DNA of 64,000 nucleotides from Francisella philomiragia subsp. philomiragia ATCC 25015 (GCF_000156715.1 NZ_DS999311.1:62001-126000); one strand, 5' to 3'; counted from the stretch's first letter, positions 1 to 9,472 are shown. Made by a program: numbers and translations. The notes: generated by a model from the letters alone, not told the origin.

Positions 1-1
1 A

Positions 2-343
2 ATGCCTGAAGTAATCAATTTGGTTTTTGTAATGCTAATTACAATTGCAATATTAGCTATTCGCTATAAACCTAATATTATGTATACAATCACAACTATT
101 CTTGCAGTATTGATATGCTTTATATACTGGTTACCTCAGACATACAAAAACCACAAGCAAAAACTTTTTACGGGATATTGCTCACCATTTATTATCTTAG
201 CTTGGTTAGGACTTTTGTGCCTCGTAATTAATAGCTTCTTGCTTTGCGCGCCACCAAGTATAAGAATAGGACTGATTGCAGTAACTGTAACAATACCTTT
301 ATTAATTGTTCAAAAACTGTTCTATAAAAACTCAAAAACCTAA
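2..343 (+). CDS. PQ-loop family small membrane protein (may be 5'-truncated)
   Basis: A 113-residue hydrophobic protein with about four membrane segments. A Pro-Gln pair at residues 45-46 followed by a basic loop (YKNHKQK) and a Gly-Tyr-Cys-Ser-Pro stretch looks like a PQ-loop (SWEET/semiSWEET-like) repeat. Such proteins are small-solute carriers of the inner membrane; the substrate here is unknown. The ATG lies at base 2 of the window, so the real start may be upstream. It is co-oriented with aroC but separated from it by about 185 bases. The family call rests on one motif and the overall topology. Confidence 0.55.
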   Translation: MPEVINLVFVMLITIAILAIRYKPNIMYTITTILAVLICFIYWLPQTYKNHKQKLFTGYCSPFIILAWLGLLCLVINSFLLCAPPSIRIGLIAVTVTIPLLIVQKLFYKNSKT

Positions 344-528
344 CCGAAACATCTTTAAACTAAAAAATCTAAAAATCCTAATATATAAAAAGCTAATAAG
401 TTTAATCTTACATACTAGGGCAATATTAGAAACAAAGAAGCTTTTTGTCTAAAATGAATATTAGATTAGACAAATTTAGTTATCATTTATGCTATTATAA
501 AAAAATACACTATTTATTATTGTTGACT

Positions 529-1587
529 ATGTCAGGAAATACTTTTGGTAAAATTTTTACAGTAACAACATGTGGCGAGAGCCATGGTGATTCACTTGCA
601 GCGATTATCGATGGTTGCCCAAGTAATATCCCTCTTTGTGAGGCAGATATACAACTTGAGCTAGATAGACGTAAACCAGGTCAATCAAAATTTACAACTC
701 AACGCAAAGAGCCTGATGAGGTTAAAATCATCTCGGGTGTTTTTGAAGGTAAAACTACAGGAACTCCAATAGGCCTAATAATAAAAAATCAAGATCAAAA
801 ATCAAAAGATTATGGTGAAATAAAAGATAAATTTCGCCCAGGTCATGCTGATTATACATATTTCAAAAAATATGGAATTCGTGATTATCGTGGTGGTGGA
901 AGATCTTCTGCTAGAGAGACAGCAATGCGTGTTGCTGCTGGTGCAATAGCAAAAAAAATACTTAAACATCACGGCATCGAAATTTTTGGCTTCTGTTCCC
1001 AAATTGGTGATCTCAAGATCGATTTTATAGAAAAAGATTTTATTAATCAAAATCCCTTTTTCATAGCTGATAGAGATGCTATTACAAGCTGTGAAAGCTT
1101 AATTCATAACATTCGTAAACAGGGAGATTCAATTGGTGCAGAAGTCTCTGTCATCGCTACTGGCTTAGAAGCAGGTCTTGGTAGACCAGTTTTTGATAGG
1201 CTTGATGCTACTATTGCTTACGCTATGATGAGTATTAATGCTGTAAAAGCAGTCAGCATTGGCGATGGCTTCGACTGTGTTGCTCAAAAAGGCAGCGAAC
1301 ATCGCGATGAAATAACTCAAAAACAAGGTTTCTTAACAAACCATGCTGGGGGAATATTAGGTGGTATATCAACAGGGCAAGATATTATTACTAAACTTGC
1401 TTTTAAACCAACATCAAGTATCTTACAACCTGGTAAAAGTATAGATATAAATGGCGATGATACTACAGTTATCACAAAAGGCAGGCATGATCCTTGTGTT
1501 GGTATTAGAGGTGTTCCTATAGCTGAAGCAATGCTAGCATTAGTTTTGGTTGATGAATTGCTGATCACGAATGCTTACGGAAAGTAA
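529..1587 (+). CDS. aroC: Chorismate synthase
   Basis: Catalyses the last shikimate-pathway step, EPSP to chorismate, using reduced FMN in the cytoplasm. Family signatures are visible: the GESHG block near the N-terminus, the [14 protein letters not shown] and [12 protein letters not shown] blocks, and the C-terminal [13 protein letters not shown] block. The reading frame is open back to a TTG at 445, but the family begins at MSGNTFGK, so I place the start at ATG 529, giving 352 residues. That agrees with the usual length of about 360. No clear Shine-Dalgarno sequence precedes this ATG. The DedA gene follows two bases after the stop, suggesting co-transcription. Two other chorismate users, ubiC and a chorismate mutase, also lie in this window. 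Confidence 0.95.
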   Translation: MSGNTFGKIFTVTTCGESHGDSLAAIIDGCPSNIPLCEADIQLELDRRKPGQSKFTTQRKEPDEVKIISGVFEGKTTGTPIGLIIKNQDQKSKDYGEIKDKFRPGHADYTYFKKYGIRDYRGGGRSSARETAMRVAAGAIAKKILKHHGIEIFGFCSQIGDLKIDFIEKDFINQNPFFIADRDAITSCESLIHNIRKQGDSIGAEVSVIATGLEAGLGRPVFDRLDATIAYAMMSINAVKAVSIGDGFDCVAQKGSEHRDEITQKQGFLTNHAGGILGGISTGQDIITKLAFKPTSSILQPGKSIDINGDDTTVITKGRHDPCVGIRGVPIAEAMLALVLVDELLITNAYGK

Positions 1588-1589
1588 AC

Positions 1590-2192
1590 ATGACTCAAGC
1601 TGAATTTTGGAATCTGTTAATGGATTGGGGATATTTAGCAGTTATATTAGCGGTCCTAATAGAAGGCGAAATATTTCTGATTATGGTTGGTATAGCAACA
1701 GCGGCGGCATTGTTTAATTATCCACTAGTTATTCTAGCAGCGACATTTGGAGCTATACTCCATGACAACACAATATTTACTATCTCTAAACTTATGGGTG
1801 AAAGGATTCTTACAAAAAAAGCTTCTTGGCACTACAAAGCTCAAAAATCTCTAGCTATTTTAGATAAACATGAAACATTAGCAATACTAAGTATAAGATT
1901 TCTATATGGCTTAAGAACAGTTACTATCTTAATCGTAGGTATTAGTAAAGTAAAAAGGGCTAAATTTATGACTTTAGATGCTATAAGCAGTTTTATTTGG
2001 TCAACTATATATATATCTTTAGGATATATATTTGGCAATGCTTTATTACAAATAGTAAATAAAGCAAATATTAAATTGTGGATATATGAGCATAAACTTT
2101 CATCGTTATTTATTCTCATATTTATCTCAAGCATCATATACTATGGATATAGAAAATTTCGCTCAAAAAGGGCTAAGAGGCATACAAAATGA
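1590..2192 (+). CDS. DedA family inner-membrane protein
   Basis: A 200-residue polytopic protein with the DedA/SNARE-associated pattern: a re-entrant N-terminal hydrophobic hairpin with the acidic pair in LIEGEIF, a GAILHDNTIFTISKLMG block, and a later LSIRFLYGLRTVTILIVG block with the conserved Arg-Phe and Arg. DedA proteins are proton-dependent membrane proteins linked to lipid flipping and envelope homeostasis. It starts two bases after aroC and its stop overlaps the start of the next gene by four bases, so translation is probably coupled. The basic tail (KFRSKRAKRHTK) should be cytoplasmic. Confidence 0.85.
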   Translation: MTQAEFWNLLMDWGYLAVILAVLIEGEIFLIMVGIATAAALFNYPLVILAATFGAILHDNTIFTISKLMGERILTKKASWHYKAQKSLAILDKHETLAILSIRFLYGLRTVTILIVGISKVKRAKFMTLDAISSFIWSTIYISLGYIFGNALLQIVNKANIKLWIYEHKLSSLFILIFISSIIYYGYRKFRSKRAKRHTK

Positions 2193-2929
2193 GTAGATTA
2201 GATCTCCTAAAAAAAACTTCCTCTACTAGTCAAAAAAAGACTAGTACTAAAAGTAGTCCTCGAGGTGGAATGTTAGGACAAAAGTCACATCAAAACTCAG
2301 ATGATTTAGATGATGATTTATTATTAGAAGATGATTTTGAAAATGACTTGATTGAGACTCCCGCTGATACGTATGACACAGATGATGATATCGATATCGA
2401 TGATGAAAATGTGAATATTATTGAAATTGATCTAGGAGAAACTAAAGGACTTGATATAGATTCTTCACTTATAAATGAAGAAAATGAGAACAATGAAACT
2501 GTTGATGATGATATAAATAGCGGTGAGTCAATTATCGAAGAAGATGATAATAGTTCTACCGAAATAGTCGAAGGTCAGATAGGTGTTAACTATAGTGAAG
2601 ATGACATTAAATTTGAAAAAGAATACTCTTTTGATCATCGTGAACAACTATACAATCACTTTGTTAAATTAATTAAAAATGGTGGTCTGGAGATTAGTAG
2701 CTCAAAACTATTACATTTAAATGATATAGTAAGAATATCTGTAACCTTATCTGAACTAAAAGAACAAGTTGGCTGCGAAGGTCGTATTATTTCTGTTTTC
2801 CCGCCAAGTATTTCACTTAATAATGAAAATACAGAAAGATATCGCTATATAGTACAGTTCATAGGCCCTAATGCTTCTGAAACAGAGAGAGTGCTTTCTA
2901 AATATCTATTAGGTTATAAGGCAAAGTAA
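2189..2929 (+). CDS. Acidic protein with C-terminal PilZ-like domain
   Basis: A 246-residue protein in three parts: a short basic Ser/Lys-rich N-terminus, a long Asp/Glu-rich low-complexity segment (about residues 30-130), and a compact C-terminal domain from about 145. That domain contains NGGLEISSSKLLHLNDIVRI, then an EGRIISVFP strand and a YIVQFIG strand, which is the strand pattern of PilZ domains. The canonical c-di-GMP RxxxR motif is not apparent before the GGLEISS strand, so it may be a non-binding PilZ variant as in pilus biogenesis. It overlaps the DedA gene by four bases and ends eight bases before radA. The domain call is by pattern only. Confidence 0.5.
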   Translation: MSRLDLLKKTSSTSQKKTSTKSSPRGGMLGQKSHQNSDDLDDDLLLEDDFENDLIETPADTYDTDDDIDIDDENVNIIEIDLGETKGLDIDSSLINEENENNETVDDDINSGESIIEEDDNSSTEIVEGQIGVNYSEDDIKFEKEYSFDHREQLYNHFVKLIKNGGLEISSSKLLHLNDIVRISVTLSELKEQVGCEGRIISVFPPSISLNNENTERYRYIVQFIGPNASETERVLSKYLLGYKAK

Positions 2930-2937
2930 ATTGAGCT

Positions 2938-4308
2938 ATGGCTAAACAAAAAACTATTTTTATTTGCCAAAAATGTGGAGCTTCTTCACCTAGATGGCAA
3001 GGACAATGTCATAATTGTAATCAATGGAATACATTTGTTGAAGAGATAAAATCTGATCCAAAAAAAACACCTATAGCTAGAGCTGGGTTTGCTGGCAGTA
3101 TCTCAAAAGCTACAGCACTAGCTGATATCAAAGGTAAAGAACACTCCAGAATGTCTACTAACATATCTGAATTTGACCGAGTACTTGGTGGTGGAATTGT
3201 AAAAGGATCCGTAACACTAGTTGGTGGAGATCCTGGTATCGGTAAGTCTTCAATACTACTACAAATCATGTCCTTTTTATCACTACAAAAAAAAGTTCTA
3301 TACGTTAGCGGTGAGGAGTCTCTTGAGCAAATAGCTCTACGAGCAGAAAGATTAAGTCTCCCAAAAGATAATCTTCTAGTAATGTGCGAGACAAATATAG
3401 AACAAATCTCTAGCTATATAATAGAACACAAACCAGAAGTAGTTGTAATAGACTCAATCCAAACTATGTATAACCCTGATATCTCATCTATGGTCGGAGG
3501 CGTCTCGCAAGTAAGAGAATCTACAGCTTATATCACTCAAATAGCCAAGCAACACGAGATATCTATTTTTTTGGTAGGACATGTCACTAAGTCTGGGGAG
3601 GTTGCTGGTCCACGGGTATTAGAACATATTGTTGATGCGGTAATATTTATAGAATCCCAAGACAATGGCAGATATCGTATGATGCGTGCCCTAAAAAACA
3701 GATTTGGTGCTGTAAATGAAATTGGTGTCTTTGCAATGACTGATAAAGGCATGAAAGAAGTCAAAAATCCTTCTGCGATTTTCTTAAATAATGGTCGTAC
3801 TAACTTAATTGGTAGTGTAATAGTATCAGTATGGGAGGGTACACGCCCCCTACTAGTTGAGCTACAATCATTAGTTGTGGACAAAAACATCAACCAACCT
3901 CCACGAAGATTGTGTGTAGGTATTGACAGCAACCGACTAGCAATGATACTAGCTATTATTCAACGTTATATGCATATTGACTTATATGACAAAGATGTAT
4001 TTTTAAATGTTGTAGGTGGAATCAAAATTAGTGAAACAAGTATTGATTTGGCACTAATATTGATTATATATTCTAGTATAAAGGAAATAGAGATTCCTCA
4101 TGATATGCTAATAATGGGAGAAGTTGGTTTATCAGGTGAAATTAGACCCATACCTTATGGTATAGAACGAATAAATGAAGCAAAGAAGCATGGATTTAAG
4201 AAAATTATTATACCTCAAGCCAATGTTTCAAAATCTCTAAAGGCTAATGGTATTGAGATTATTGGGATAACAAACTTGAATCAAATTAAAGATATAATAG
4301 CAGGATAG
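2938..4308 (+). CDS. radA: DNA repair protein RadA
   Basis: A RecA-like branch-migration helicase acting in recombinational repair. A zinc finger is visible at Cys10, Cys13, Cys24 and Cys27. It is followed by Walker A GGDPGIGKS at 96-104, a VVVIDSIQT Walker B strand, the RadA-specific KNRFG motif near residue 255, and a C-terminal Lon-like domain ending in a GLSGEIRPIPYG block. The length of 456 residues is normal. It starts eight bases after the PilZ-like gene and is followed three bases later by the CvpA-family gene, so it lies inside a co-directional cluster. Confidence 0.95.
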   Translation: MAKQKTIFICQKCGASSPRWQGQCHNCNQWNTFVEEIKSDPKKTPIARAGFAGSISKATALADIKGKEHSRMSTNISEFDRVLGGGIVKGSVTLVGGDPGIGKSSILLQIMSFLSLQKKVLYVSGEESLEQIALRAERLSLPKDNLLVMCETNIEQISSYIIEHKPEVVVIDSIQTMYNPDISSMVGGVSQVRESTAYITQIAKQHEISIFLVGHVTKSGEVAGPRVLEHIVDAVIFIESQDNGRYRMMRALKNRFGAVNEIGVFAMTDKGMKEVKNPSAIFLNNGRTNLIGSVIVSVWEGTRPLLVELQSLVVDKNINQPPRRLCVGIDSNRLAMILAIIQRYMHIDLYDKDVFLNVVGGIKISETSIDLALILIIYSSIKEIEIPHDMLIMGEVGLSGEIRPIPYGIERINEAKKHGFKKIIIPQANVSKSLKANGIEIIGITNLNQIKDIIAG

Positions 4309-4311
4309 AAA

Positions 4312-4851
4312 ATGAGCTTTTTTGAAGGTCTTAACTTTTTAGATATTCTTATAATAATTATTGTTTTCATATTAAGCCTTTTTGCAGCTGTAAAAGGTCT
4401 ATTTAAGAATATTGTTTTATTTATTCTAATGATATTCGCGGTAGTAATGGCTGGCATTCTTGCCGAAAAAATACAAAAAGTGTATTTAAGCTCTATAATC
4501 ACAGATACAAATACAGCTTATATTATTTCTTTTATTTTAGTACTAATTTGTGCCTATTTGATAATATTTGGTGTAATGAAAGTATTTTTACGCAATAATA
4601 AGGAAAAAGAAGGTCTTTCAAATACTTTATTTGCTTTCATAATAGCATTAATTCGTTTTAGCTTTATAGCCGCAATCATATGCTCAACCCTCAACTCTAT
4701 TGATTATGTAAAAAACTCTTCTTTATGGGAAAATTCGGTTATAGTTAAGCCTCTAACTAAGTTTGGTGACTACGCTTTTAATACTAAAATAAAAATGCAA
4801 GAAACTAATTTTAAAGATTATGTACCAAAACAAGTTGCTGGAGGAGATTAA
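4312..4851 (+). CDS. cvpA: CvpA family membrane protein
   Basis: A 179-residue protein with four predicted membrane helices beginning in NFLDILIIIIVFILSL, typical of CvpA proteins (named for colicin V production in E. coli). CvpA has been linked to envelope stress and bile tolerance, but no biochemical activity is firmly established. It starts three bases after radA and its stop codon overlaps the end of the converging gpsA gene by four bases, so both transcripts must end here in very little space. No Rho-independent terminator is evident. Confidence 0.8.
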   Translation: MSFFEGLNFLDILIIIIVFILSLFAAVKGLFKNIVLFILMIFAVVMAGILAEKIQKVYLSSIITDTNTAYIISFILVLICAYLIIFGVMKVFLRNNKEKEGLSNTLFAFIIALIRFSFIAAIICSTLNSIDYVKNSSLWENSVIVKPLTKFGDYAFNTKIKMQETNFKDYVPKQVAGGD

Positions 4852-5846
4852 TTTTCATTTTTTAATTGTCTAGTCATAAGTTGTCTAACCATATCTTTTG
4901 GATCTACATTCTCATATAGAACTCTATAAGTAGCAAAGACCAAAGGCATATCTACTCCATGCTTTTGAGCAAGCTTATACACTGCTATAGCAGTAGAATA
5001 TCCTTCTACGACATTATTTACCTTATGCAAAGACTCCTCTATAGACATACCTTGACCTAGGTAATATCCAAATCTACGGTTACGCGATTGATTGTCTGAA
5101 CAAGTAAGCAACAAATCACCAAGACAGCTCAAGCCCATAAATGTTTCAACATCAGCTCCAAGCTTAAGTCCTAACTTTTTAATTTCTGCTAGACCTCTTG
5201 TAATTAGTGCTGCATGAGCATTAACACCAAAATCCATACCCGCAGCAATACCTGCAGCAATTGCTAAGACATTCTTAACAGCTCCTCCAACCTGAGCACC
5301 TATAATATCTGTAGTTGTATAACACCTAAAATTCTCATTACTGAAAAGCTTTTGTGTATATTTAGCGTACTCAATATCTTTAGATGCTACTACAACAGCT
5401 GTCGGAAGTTTATTAGCTACCTCTTTGGCAAAACTTGGACCTGTTAATAAGGCAAATTTTGTATTTGGTATAATATCTTCTGCTATTTCACTCAATAGCG
5501 CATAGGTATCATGACAAAACCCTTTCGTAGCACTAATAATATTTTGATTAGGCAGCATACAGTCTTTTAGCTCAAAAATAGTCTTCTTAAAACCCGAACT
5601 AGGAGTTGCAACTAATATATCATCAAAATAATCAATACTAGCTTGCCAATTTTGTATAGCTTTTAGTGTATCCGGGAATTTTTCTATACTTGGTAAATAT
5701 TTTTGGTTATTACCTTCTGCGAGCATTTGATCGTTATGCTCTGCTTTCCAAGAGTTAATTCTTACTTCATGGCCTTTATAAGCTAACTGCAATGCCAGTG
5801 CAGTACCCCAAGCACCCGCACCTAAAACAAGTATTTTCTTGTGCAT
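4848..5846 (-). CDS. gpsA: Glycerol-3-phosphate dehydrogenase [NAD(P)+]
   Basis: Reduces dihydroxyacetone phosphate to sn-glycerol-3-phosphate for phospholipid synthesis. The N-terminal Rossmann motif GAGAWGTALA is at residues 8-17. The family blocks NIISATKGF, LTGPSFAKEVA, the catalytic-Lys region GAVKNVLAIAAG and GLGDLLLTC-like SCLGDLLLTC are all present. Its length of 332 residues is normal. It converges on the CvpA gene with a four-base overlap and has its own upstream AT-rich promoter region before the small secreted ORF at 6021. Confidence 0.95.
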   Translation of the reverse strand: MHKKILVLGAGAWGTALALQLAYKGHEVRINSWKAEHNDQMLAEGNNQKYLPSIEKFPDTLKAIQNWQASIDYFDDILVATPSSGFKKTIFELKDCMLPNQNIISATKGFCHDTYALLSEIAEDIIPNTKFALLTGPSFAKEVANKLPTAVVVASKDIEYAKYTQKLFSNENFRCYTTTDIIGAQVGGAVKNVLAIAAGIAAGMDFGVNAHAALITRGLAEIKKLGLKLGADVETFMGLSCLGDLLLTCSDNQSRNRRFGYYLGQGMSIEESLHKVNNVVEGYSTAIAVYKLAQKHGVDMPLVFATYRVLYENVDPKDMVRQLMTRQLKNEN

Positions 5847-6020
5847 AAACTAAACCTGTTTTCTTTTTATATCTACTATATTCTATAGTTGTTAAACTGT
5901 AAACACTTACACATCATAAGTTTTTGTTATCAAACTTATACATTTAATATATTTAACTTTATAGGCGTATGCTGAGATAATACATACATCAAATATAGGA
6001 AAGTATTTTAGGTAATAAAA

Positions 6021-6152
6021 ATGAAAAAAATTATGTCGGTAATAGTAGCGATTTTTAGTATTATTTCGGTTTCTAATGCTAGTAACTTACATCAAATAAA
6101 TAGTTTTTCATCTAAATCATTTCCTGCACCTGTAATAATTTTGGCAGAGTAA
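6021..6152 (+). CDS. Tiny secreted peptide (43 aa)
   Basis: An ORF of 43 residues that begins MKKIMSVIVAIFSIISVSNA, a textbook signal peptide with a likely cut after Ala20. The predicted mature peptide has only about 23 residues (SNLHQINSFSSKSFPAPVII and LAE). An AGG sits about nine bases before the ATG. It lies between the divergent gpsA gene and the convergent C39-type peptidase gene, whose stop is six bases beyond. I recognise no family. It could be a small periplasmic peptide or the remnant of a longer secreted protein. Confidence 0.45.
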   Translation: MKKIMSVIVAIFSIISVSNASNLHQINSFSSKSFPAPVIILAE

Positions 6153-6158
6153 AAGCTA

Positions 6159-6809
6159 TTATTTAGGTTGTGCTATAACATAGATTCCTTTTATACCTTT
6201 TGAATCTTGCCACATATATTGAAATCTATCTGGATTAATAGCACTCAATCCATAAACTGTTTTCACATTATTAAAATGTGCTGCTGGATCAATCATAAAT
6301 AATGTATCTTTATCGTCATCTATTGTTGTGCCCAACTTCTGATATCCCGATACTAATGTCCAGTGCCCTCCCCAATCAATCCAATCTACAAGTACAGGTA
6401 CACCTTTATCTATACTCTGATAAATCAGTTTGATATCACCATCAGTAGCATATTTCACCTCAAAACCATGCTTTTCTAACCAGTTAGCTATCTGTTGTGC
6501 TGTAGTACCGTAATCATCATTTGTACCCATCTCTTTAGCTATTTGTAACTCCATTTGATGATCCATTTGAGAATCCTTAAGAACTCCATAATAATTAAGC
6601 AAGCTCATAACAGCAGATGGCCCGCAAGTATAATCGGTAGTTTGTTGATGATCTTTTATGTCTAGTATTTTTATATTCTTATCTGTTGATAAATCAAATG
6701 TCTTGACAACATTTTCTATATAAGTCTTATTAGCGTATTCTCCAAAACTATAACTTAGACTCATAGTAAAAATTAAAGTTAATAAAATAAAAATCACTCT
6801 TTTAGACAT
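6159..6809 (-). CDS. Secreted C39-like cysteine peptidase domain protein
   Basis: A 216-residue protein with an N-terminal hydrophobic segment (residues about 5-22) that is a signal peptide or anchor. The body is a papain-like C39 fold: Cys62 in the DYTCGPSAVMSLLNYYG block, His149 in GGHWTLVSGY and Asp174 in MIDPA form a visible catalytic triad, and a Gln precedes the Cys. C39 domains cleave double-glycine leaders in bacteriocin exporters, but no ABC transporter is nearby, so this looks like a stand-alone periplasmic peptidase of unknown substrate. It faces the tiny secreted ORF tail to tail. Confidence 0.75.
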   Translation of the reverse strand: MSKRVIFILLTLIFTMSLSYSFGEYANKTYIENVVKTFDLSTDKNIKILDIKDHQQTTDYTCGPSAVMSLLNYYGVLKDSQMDHQMELQIAKEMGTNDDYGTTAQQIANWLEKHGFEVKYATDGDIKLIYQSIDKGVPVLVDWIDWGGHWTLVSGYQKLGTTIDDDKDTLFMIDPAAHFNNVKTVYGLSAINPDRFQYMWQDSKGIKGIYVIAQPK

Positions 6810-6917
6810 ATCATTTAACCCACTAATTTAGAAATTTGAGAGATTTTAGCATTAACTATGAAAAAAGAAATTAAAATCTGCCAGATCACTTGAATATAAT
6901 AAACTTTATAGATAATA

Positions 6918-6935
6918 TTTCGTTAATTCGCGAAA
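6918..6935. promoter_or_regulatory. Dyad upstream of the ArsR gene, candidate operator
   Basis: An inverted repeat TTTCG (6918-6922) and CGAAA (6931-6935) with an eight-base spacer lies 15 bases before the ATG of the ArsR-type gene. ArsR/SmtB repressors bind dyads in their own promoters, so this is the natural candidate for metal-responsive control of the regulator-ATPase operon. The arms are short and the assignment is inference. Confidence 0.4.
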
Positions 6936-6950
6936 CATAGGTTTATAAAA

Positions 6951-7316
6951 ATGAAATTAGCAAACATTGTAGATTTTCAAAAAGCATTAGGTGATGAAAC
7001 TAGGATTAGAATTCTAATGGTTATATATCAGCATGAATTATGCCTTTGTCATCTAGCTCATATTTTCAAACTTGCAAACTCAACATTATCTAAACATTTA
7101 GATATACTTAGACGTAATGGTTTTATACATAAGCGTAAACAAGGCAGATTCCACTACTTTTATTTTAATTCTGCATTCAAAGAGCAGTTAAACTGGCTAC
7201 TAGACACTCTTAATGATGACGAAATTATTCAAGCCGATCAAAAACTAGTCAAGAACTTAATACAACAAAATCTAGAACATTTACCAGAGATACATGCAAA
7301 GGAGAGTATTGTATGA
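6951..7316 (+). CDS. ArsR/SmtB family metal-responsive repressor
   Basis: A 121-residue winged-helix protein. The ELCLCHL segment (Cys31 and Cys33) matches the ELCVCDL metal-sensing motif of the alpha-3 helix, and the following LANSTLSKHLDILRRNGFI is the recognition helix-turn-helix. Such proteins release DNA on binding Cd, Pb, Zn or As. The stop codon overlaps the start of the P-type ATPase by four bases (ATGA), so the two are translationally coupled and the ATPase is the likely target. Confidence 0.88.
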   Translation: MKLANIVDFQKALGDETRIRILMVIYQHELCLCHLAHIFKLANSTLSKHLDILRRNGFIHKRKQGRFHYFYFNSAFKEQLNWLLDTLNDDEIIQADQKLVKNLIQQNLEHLPEIHAKESIV

Positions 7317-9472
7317 GTAAACAATATCAAAGCTTTAAAGTATATGGATTAGACTGTATTGAAGAGATCAATATTATCAAAAAAGCATTAAGTAAAAAAA
7401 TCGCCGCTGATAGTATGCAATTTGACCTACTCAACGGTAAATTATCTATTGATAATCAAAATGTTTCTGAAAAAGAAATTATAACTCTAGTAAAAAAAGC
7501 AGGATTAAAAGCAATTACTTGGGATGAGCATATTACAGAAAGTCAAAACATCAGTTTTTTAACTAAACACTCTCGACTAATTACAACACTACTTAGTGGA
7601 GTATTCATCATTTTTGCATACTTGTATCATAGTATAAATCATGGCTTTGTACATGCATTTATAGGTGATGAAAGCATCTCTCAAACAGTTCCTCTTATAT
7701 CTCAAGCCTCTTACTTAATAGCTATTTTATTTGGCAGCTGGTTTGTTTTACCAAAAGCAATCTCTTCTATCAAAAGGCTTGATGCTGATATGAACCTCTT
7801 AATGTTGATTGCCATAACTGGCGCAATTATTATTGGTCAATTATTTGAAGCAGCCGTAGTAAGCTTTTTGTTTGCTTTTTCACTTTTGCTTGAATCATGG
7901 AGTGTCGCAAATGCTCGATCAGCTATAACAAAGCTTATGAAACTAACTCCAGATACAGCTCTAGTTTATTGTTGTCATGATAAACAATTTGAAGAAAAGC
8001 CTCTAGCAGAAATAAATATAGGCAAAACTCTTCTAATAAAACCAGGACAAAGAATTGCTCTAGATGGAATTATACTTAAAGGTGATAGCTATATAAATCA
8101 AGCACCTATAACAGGTGAATCTATTCCTGTGGAAAAAACCATTGGTGATCAAGTTTTTGCAGGAAGTATAAATGGAAACTCCGCGATTGAGATAAAAACG
8201 ACAAGTACAGCTGAAAACTCATCGATTGCAAAAATAATCCAAGCTATTGAACATGCTCAATCAAAACGCTCAAAAGCAGAGAAATGGGTTGATAAGTTTG
8301 CTAAGATTTACACCCCTACAATGATATTTTTAGCTATTATAATAGCTACTATCCCTCCACTCTTGCTAAATCAATCTTGGCTTAAATGGGGCTATGAAGC
8401 TTTAGTAATACTTGTTATCGCTTGCCCTTGTGCATTAGTGATATCTACACCAATTTCAATAGTTTCAAGTTTGGCAAAAGCTGCTAGAAATGGGATCTTG
8501 ATCAAAGGTGGTGAGTTTATAGAAATACCAGCTAAGTTAAAAGCTATTGCCTTTGATAAGACAGGTACATTAACTCAAGGCAATCCTTCTATTACAGAAA
8601 TAATCATCACACAAAATTATTCGCAACAACAATTAATCACCATAGCTGCAAGTCTTGAGAGTTCTGTTGATCACCCAATCGCTAAGGCTATTTTAGACTA
8701 TGCCAAAAATAACAATATAACGTTTACACAGGCGACAAATACTGAGGTTTTAGGTGGTAAAGGAGTAATAGGAAAAGTCAATGAAAGTAGCTTTTGGCTT
8801 GGAAACCATGCTTTTGCTCATGAGAAACAGCTATGTAATAATGAAGATCTGCATGCACAAGCGATAAAACTTGCAAATAATGGTCAAACATTGATTTTCA
8901 TTGGTAGTGATGAAAATATTATTGGTATCATTGCTATACAAGATATGATAAAAAATAATGTTAACAATGCTCTCAAACAACTAAAAAAACTTGGGATTAA
9001 TCAAACCATCATGCTTACAGGTGATAATACTGCAACAGCTCAGTCTATCGCTACACAAGCTGGAATTGATAAATTTTATGCAGAGCTACTACCTCAAGAT
9101 AAGGTTACTAAAGTTGAGGAACTTGCTAATAAATATGAGAATATTGCGATGGTTGGAGATGGTATCAATGATGCCCCTGCGCTAGCAAGATCTAATTTAG
9201 GAATTGCGATGGGTACTATAGGTAATGACATCGCAATAGAAACTGCAGATATTGCGCTTATGTCTGATGATATTGCAAAGCTACCTTGGCTTATCAAGCA
9301 TTCAAAGAAAACATTAAAAATAATAAAACAGAATATAACTTTTGCTATTGCTATAAAAGCGATTTTTATATCTCTTGCGATAACTGATTTAGCTACTTTA
9401 TGGATGGCAATAGCTGCTGATATGGGAGCTACTCTGATTGTAATTATAAATTCACTCAGATTACTAAAATAA
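7313..9472 (+). CDS. P1B-type heavy-metal-exporting ATPase (Zn/Cd type)
   Basis: A 719-residue inner-membrane pump. Core motifs are TGES in the actuator domain, IACPCALVIST (the CPC transmembrane metal site), DKTGTLTQG (phosphorylated Asp), an HP motif in VDHPIAKAI, and GDGINDAPALA. The N-terminal region (residues 1-70) has an HMA-like fold, but its metal loop reads GLDCIEE, with one Cys and acidic residues instead of CxxC. The ArsR partner and the CPC motif point to export of Zn2+, Cd2+ or Pb2+. It converges on the flavoprotein gene, with one base between the stops. Confidence 0.9.
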   Translation: MSKQYQSFKVYGLDCIEEINIIKKALSKKIAADSMQFDLLNGKLSIDNQNVSEKEIITLVKKAGLKAITWDEHITESQNISFLTKHSRLITTLLSGVFIIFAYLYHSINHGFVHAFIGDESISQTVPLISQASYLIAILFGSWFVLPKAISSIKRLDADMNLLMLIAITGAIIIGQLFEAAVVSFLFAFSLLLESWSVANARSAITKLMKLTPDTALVYCCHDKQFEEKPLAEINIGKTLLIKPGQRIALDGIILKGDSYINQAPITGESIPVEKTIGDQVFAGSINGNSAIEIKTTSTAENSSIAKIIQAIEHAQSKRSKAEKWVDKFAKIYTPTMIFLAIIIATIPPLLLNQSWLKWGYEALVILVIACPCALVISTPISIVSSLAKAARNGILIKGGEFIEIPAKLKAIAFDKTGTLTQGNPSITEIIITQNYSQQQLITIAASLESSVDHPIAKAILDYAKNNNITFTQATNTEVLGGKGVIGKVNESSFWLGNHAFAHEKQLCNNEDLHAQAIKLANNGQTLIFIGSDENIIGIIAIQDMIKNNVNNALKQLKKLGINQTIMLTGDNTATAQSIATQAGIDKFYAELLPQDKVTKVEELANKYENIAMVGDGINDAPALARSNLGIAMGTIGNDIAIETADIALMSDDIAKLPWLIKHSKKTLKIIKQNITFAIAIKAIFISLAITDLATLWMAIAADMGATLIVIINSLRLLK

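Noticed and set aside
445-528. N-terminal extension of AroC from TTG 445
   Set aside because: The extension has no family match and the conserved protein begins at ATG 529.
2290-2493. Ser-rich minus-strand ORF
   Set aside because: It is the complement of the Asp/Glu-rich arm of the PilZ-like protein; low complexity explains it.
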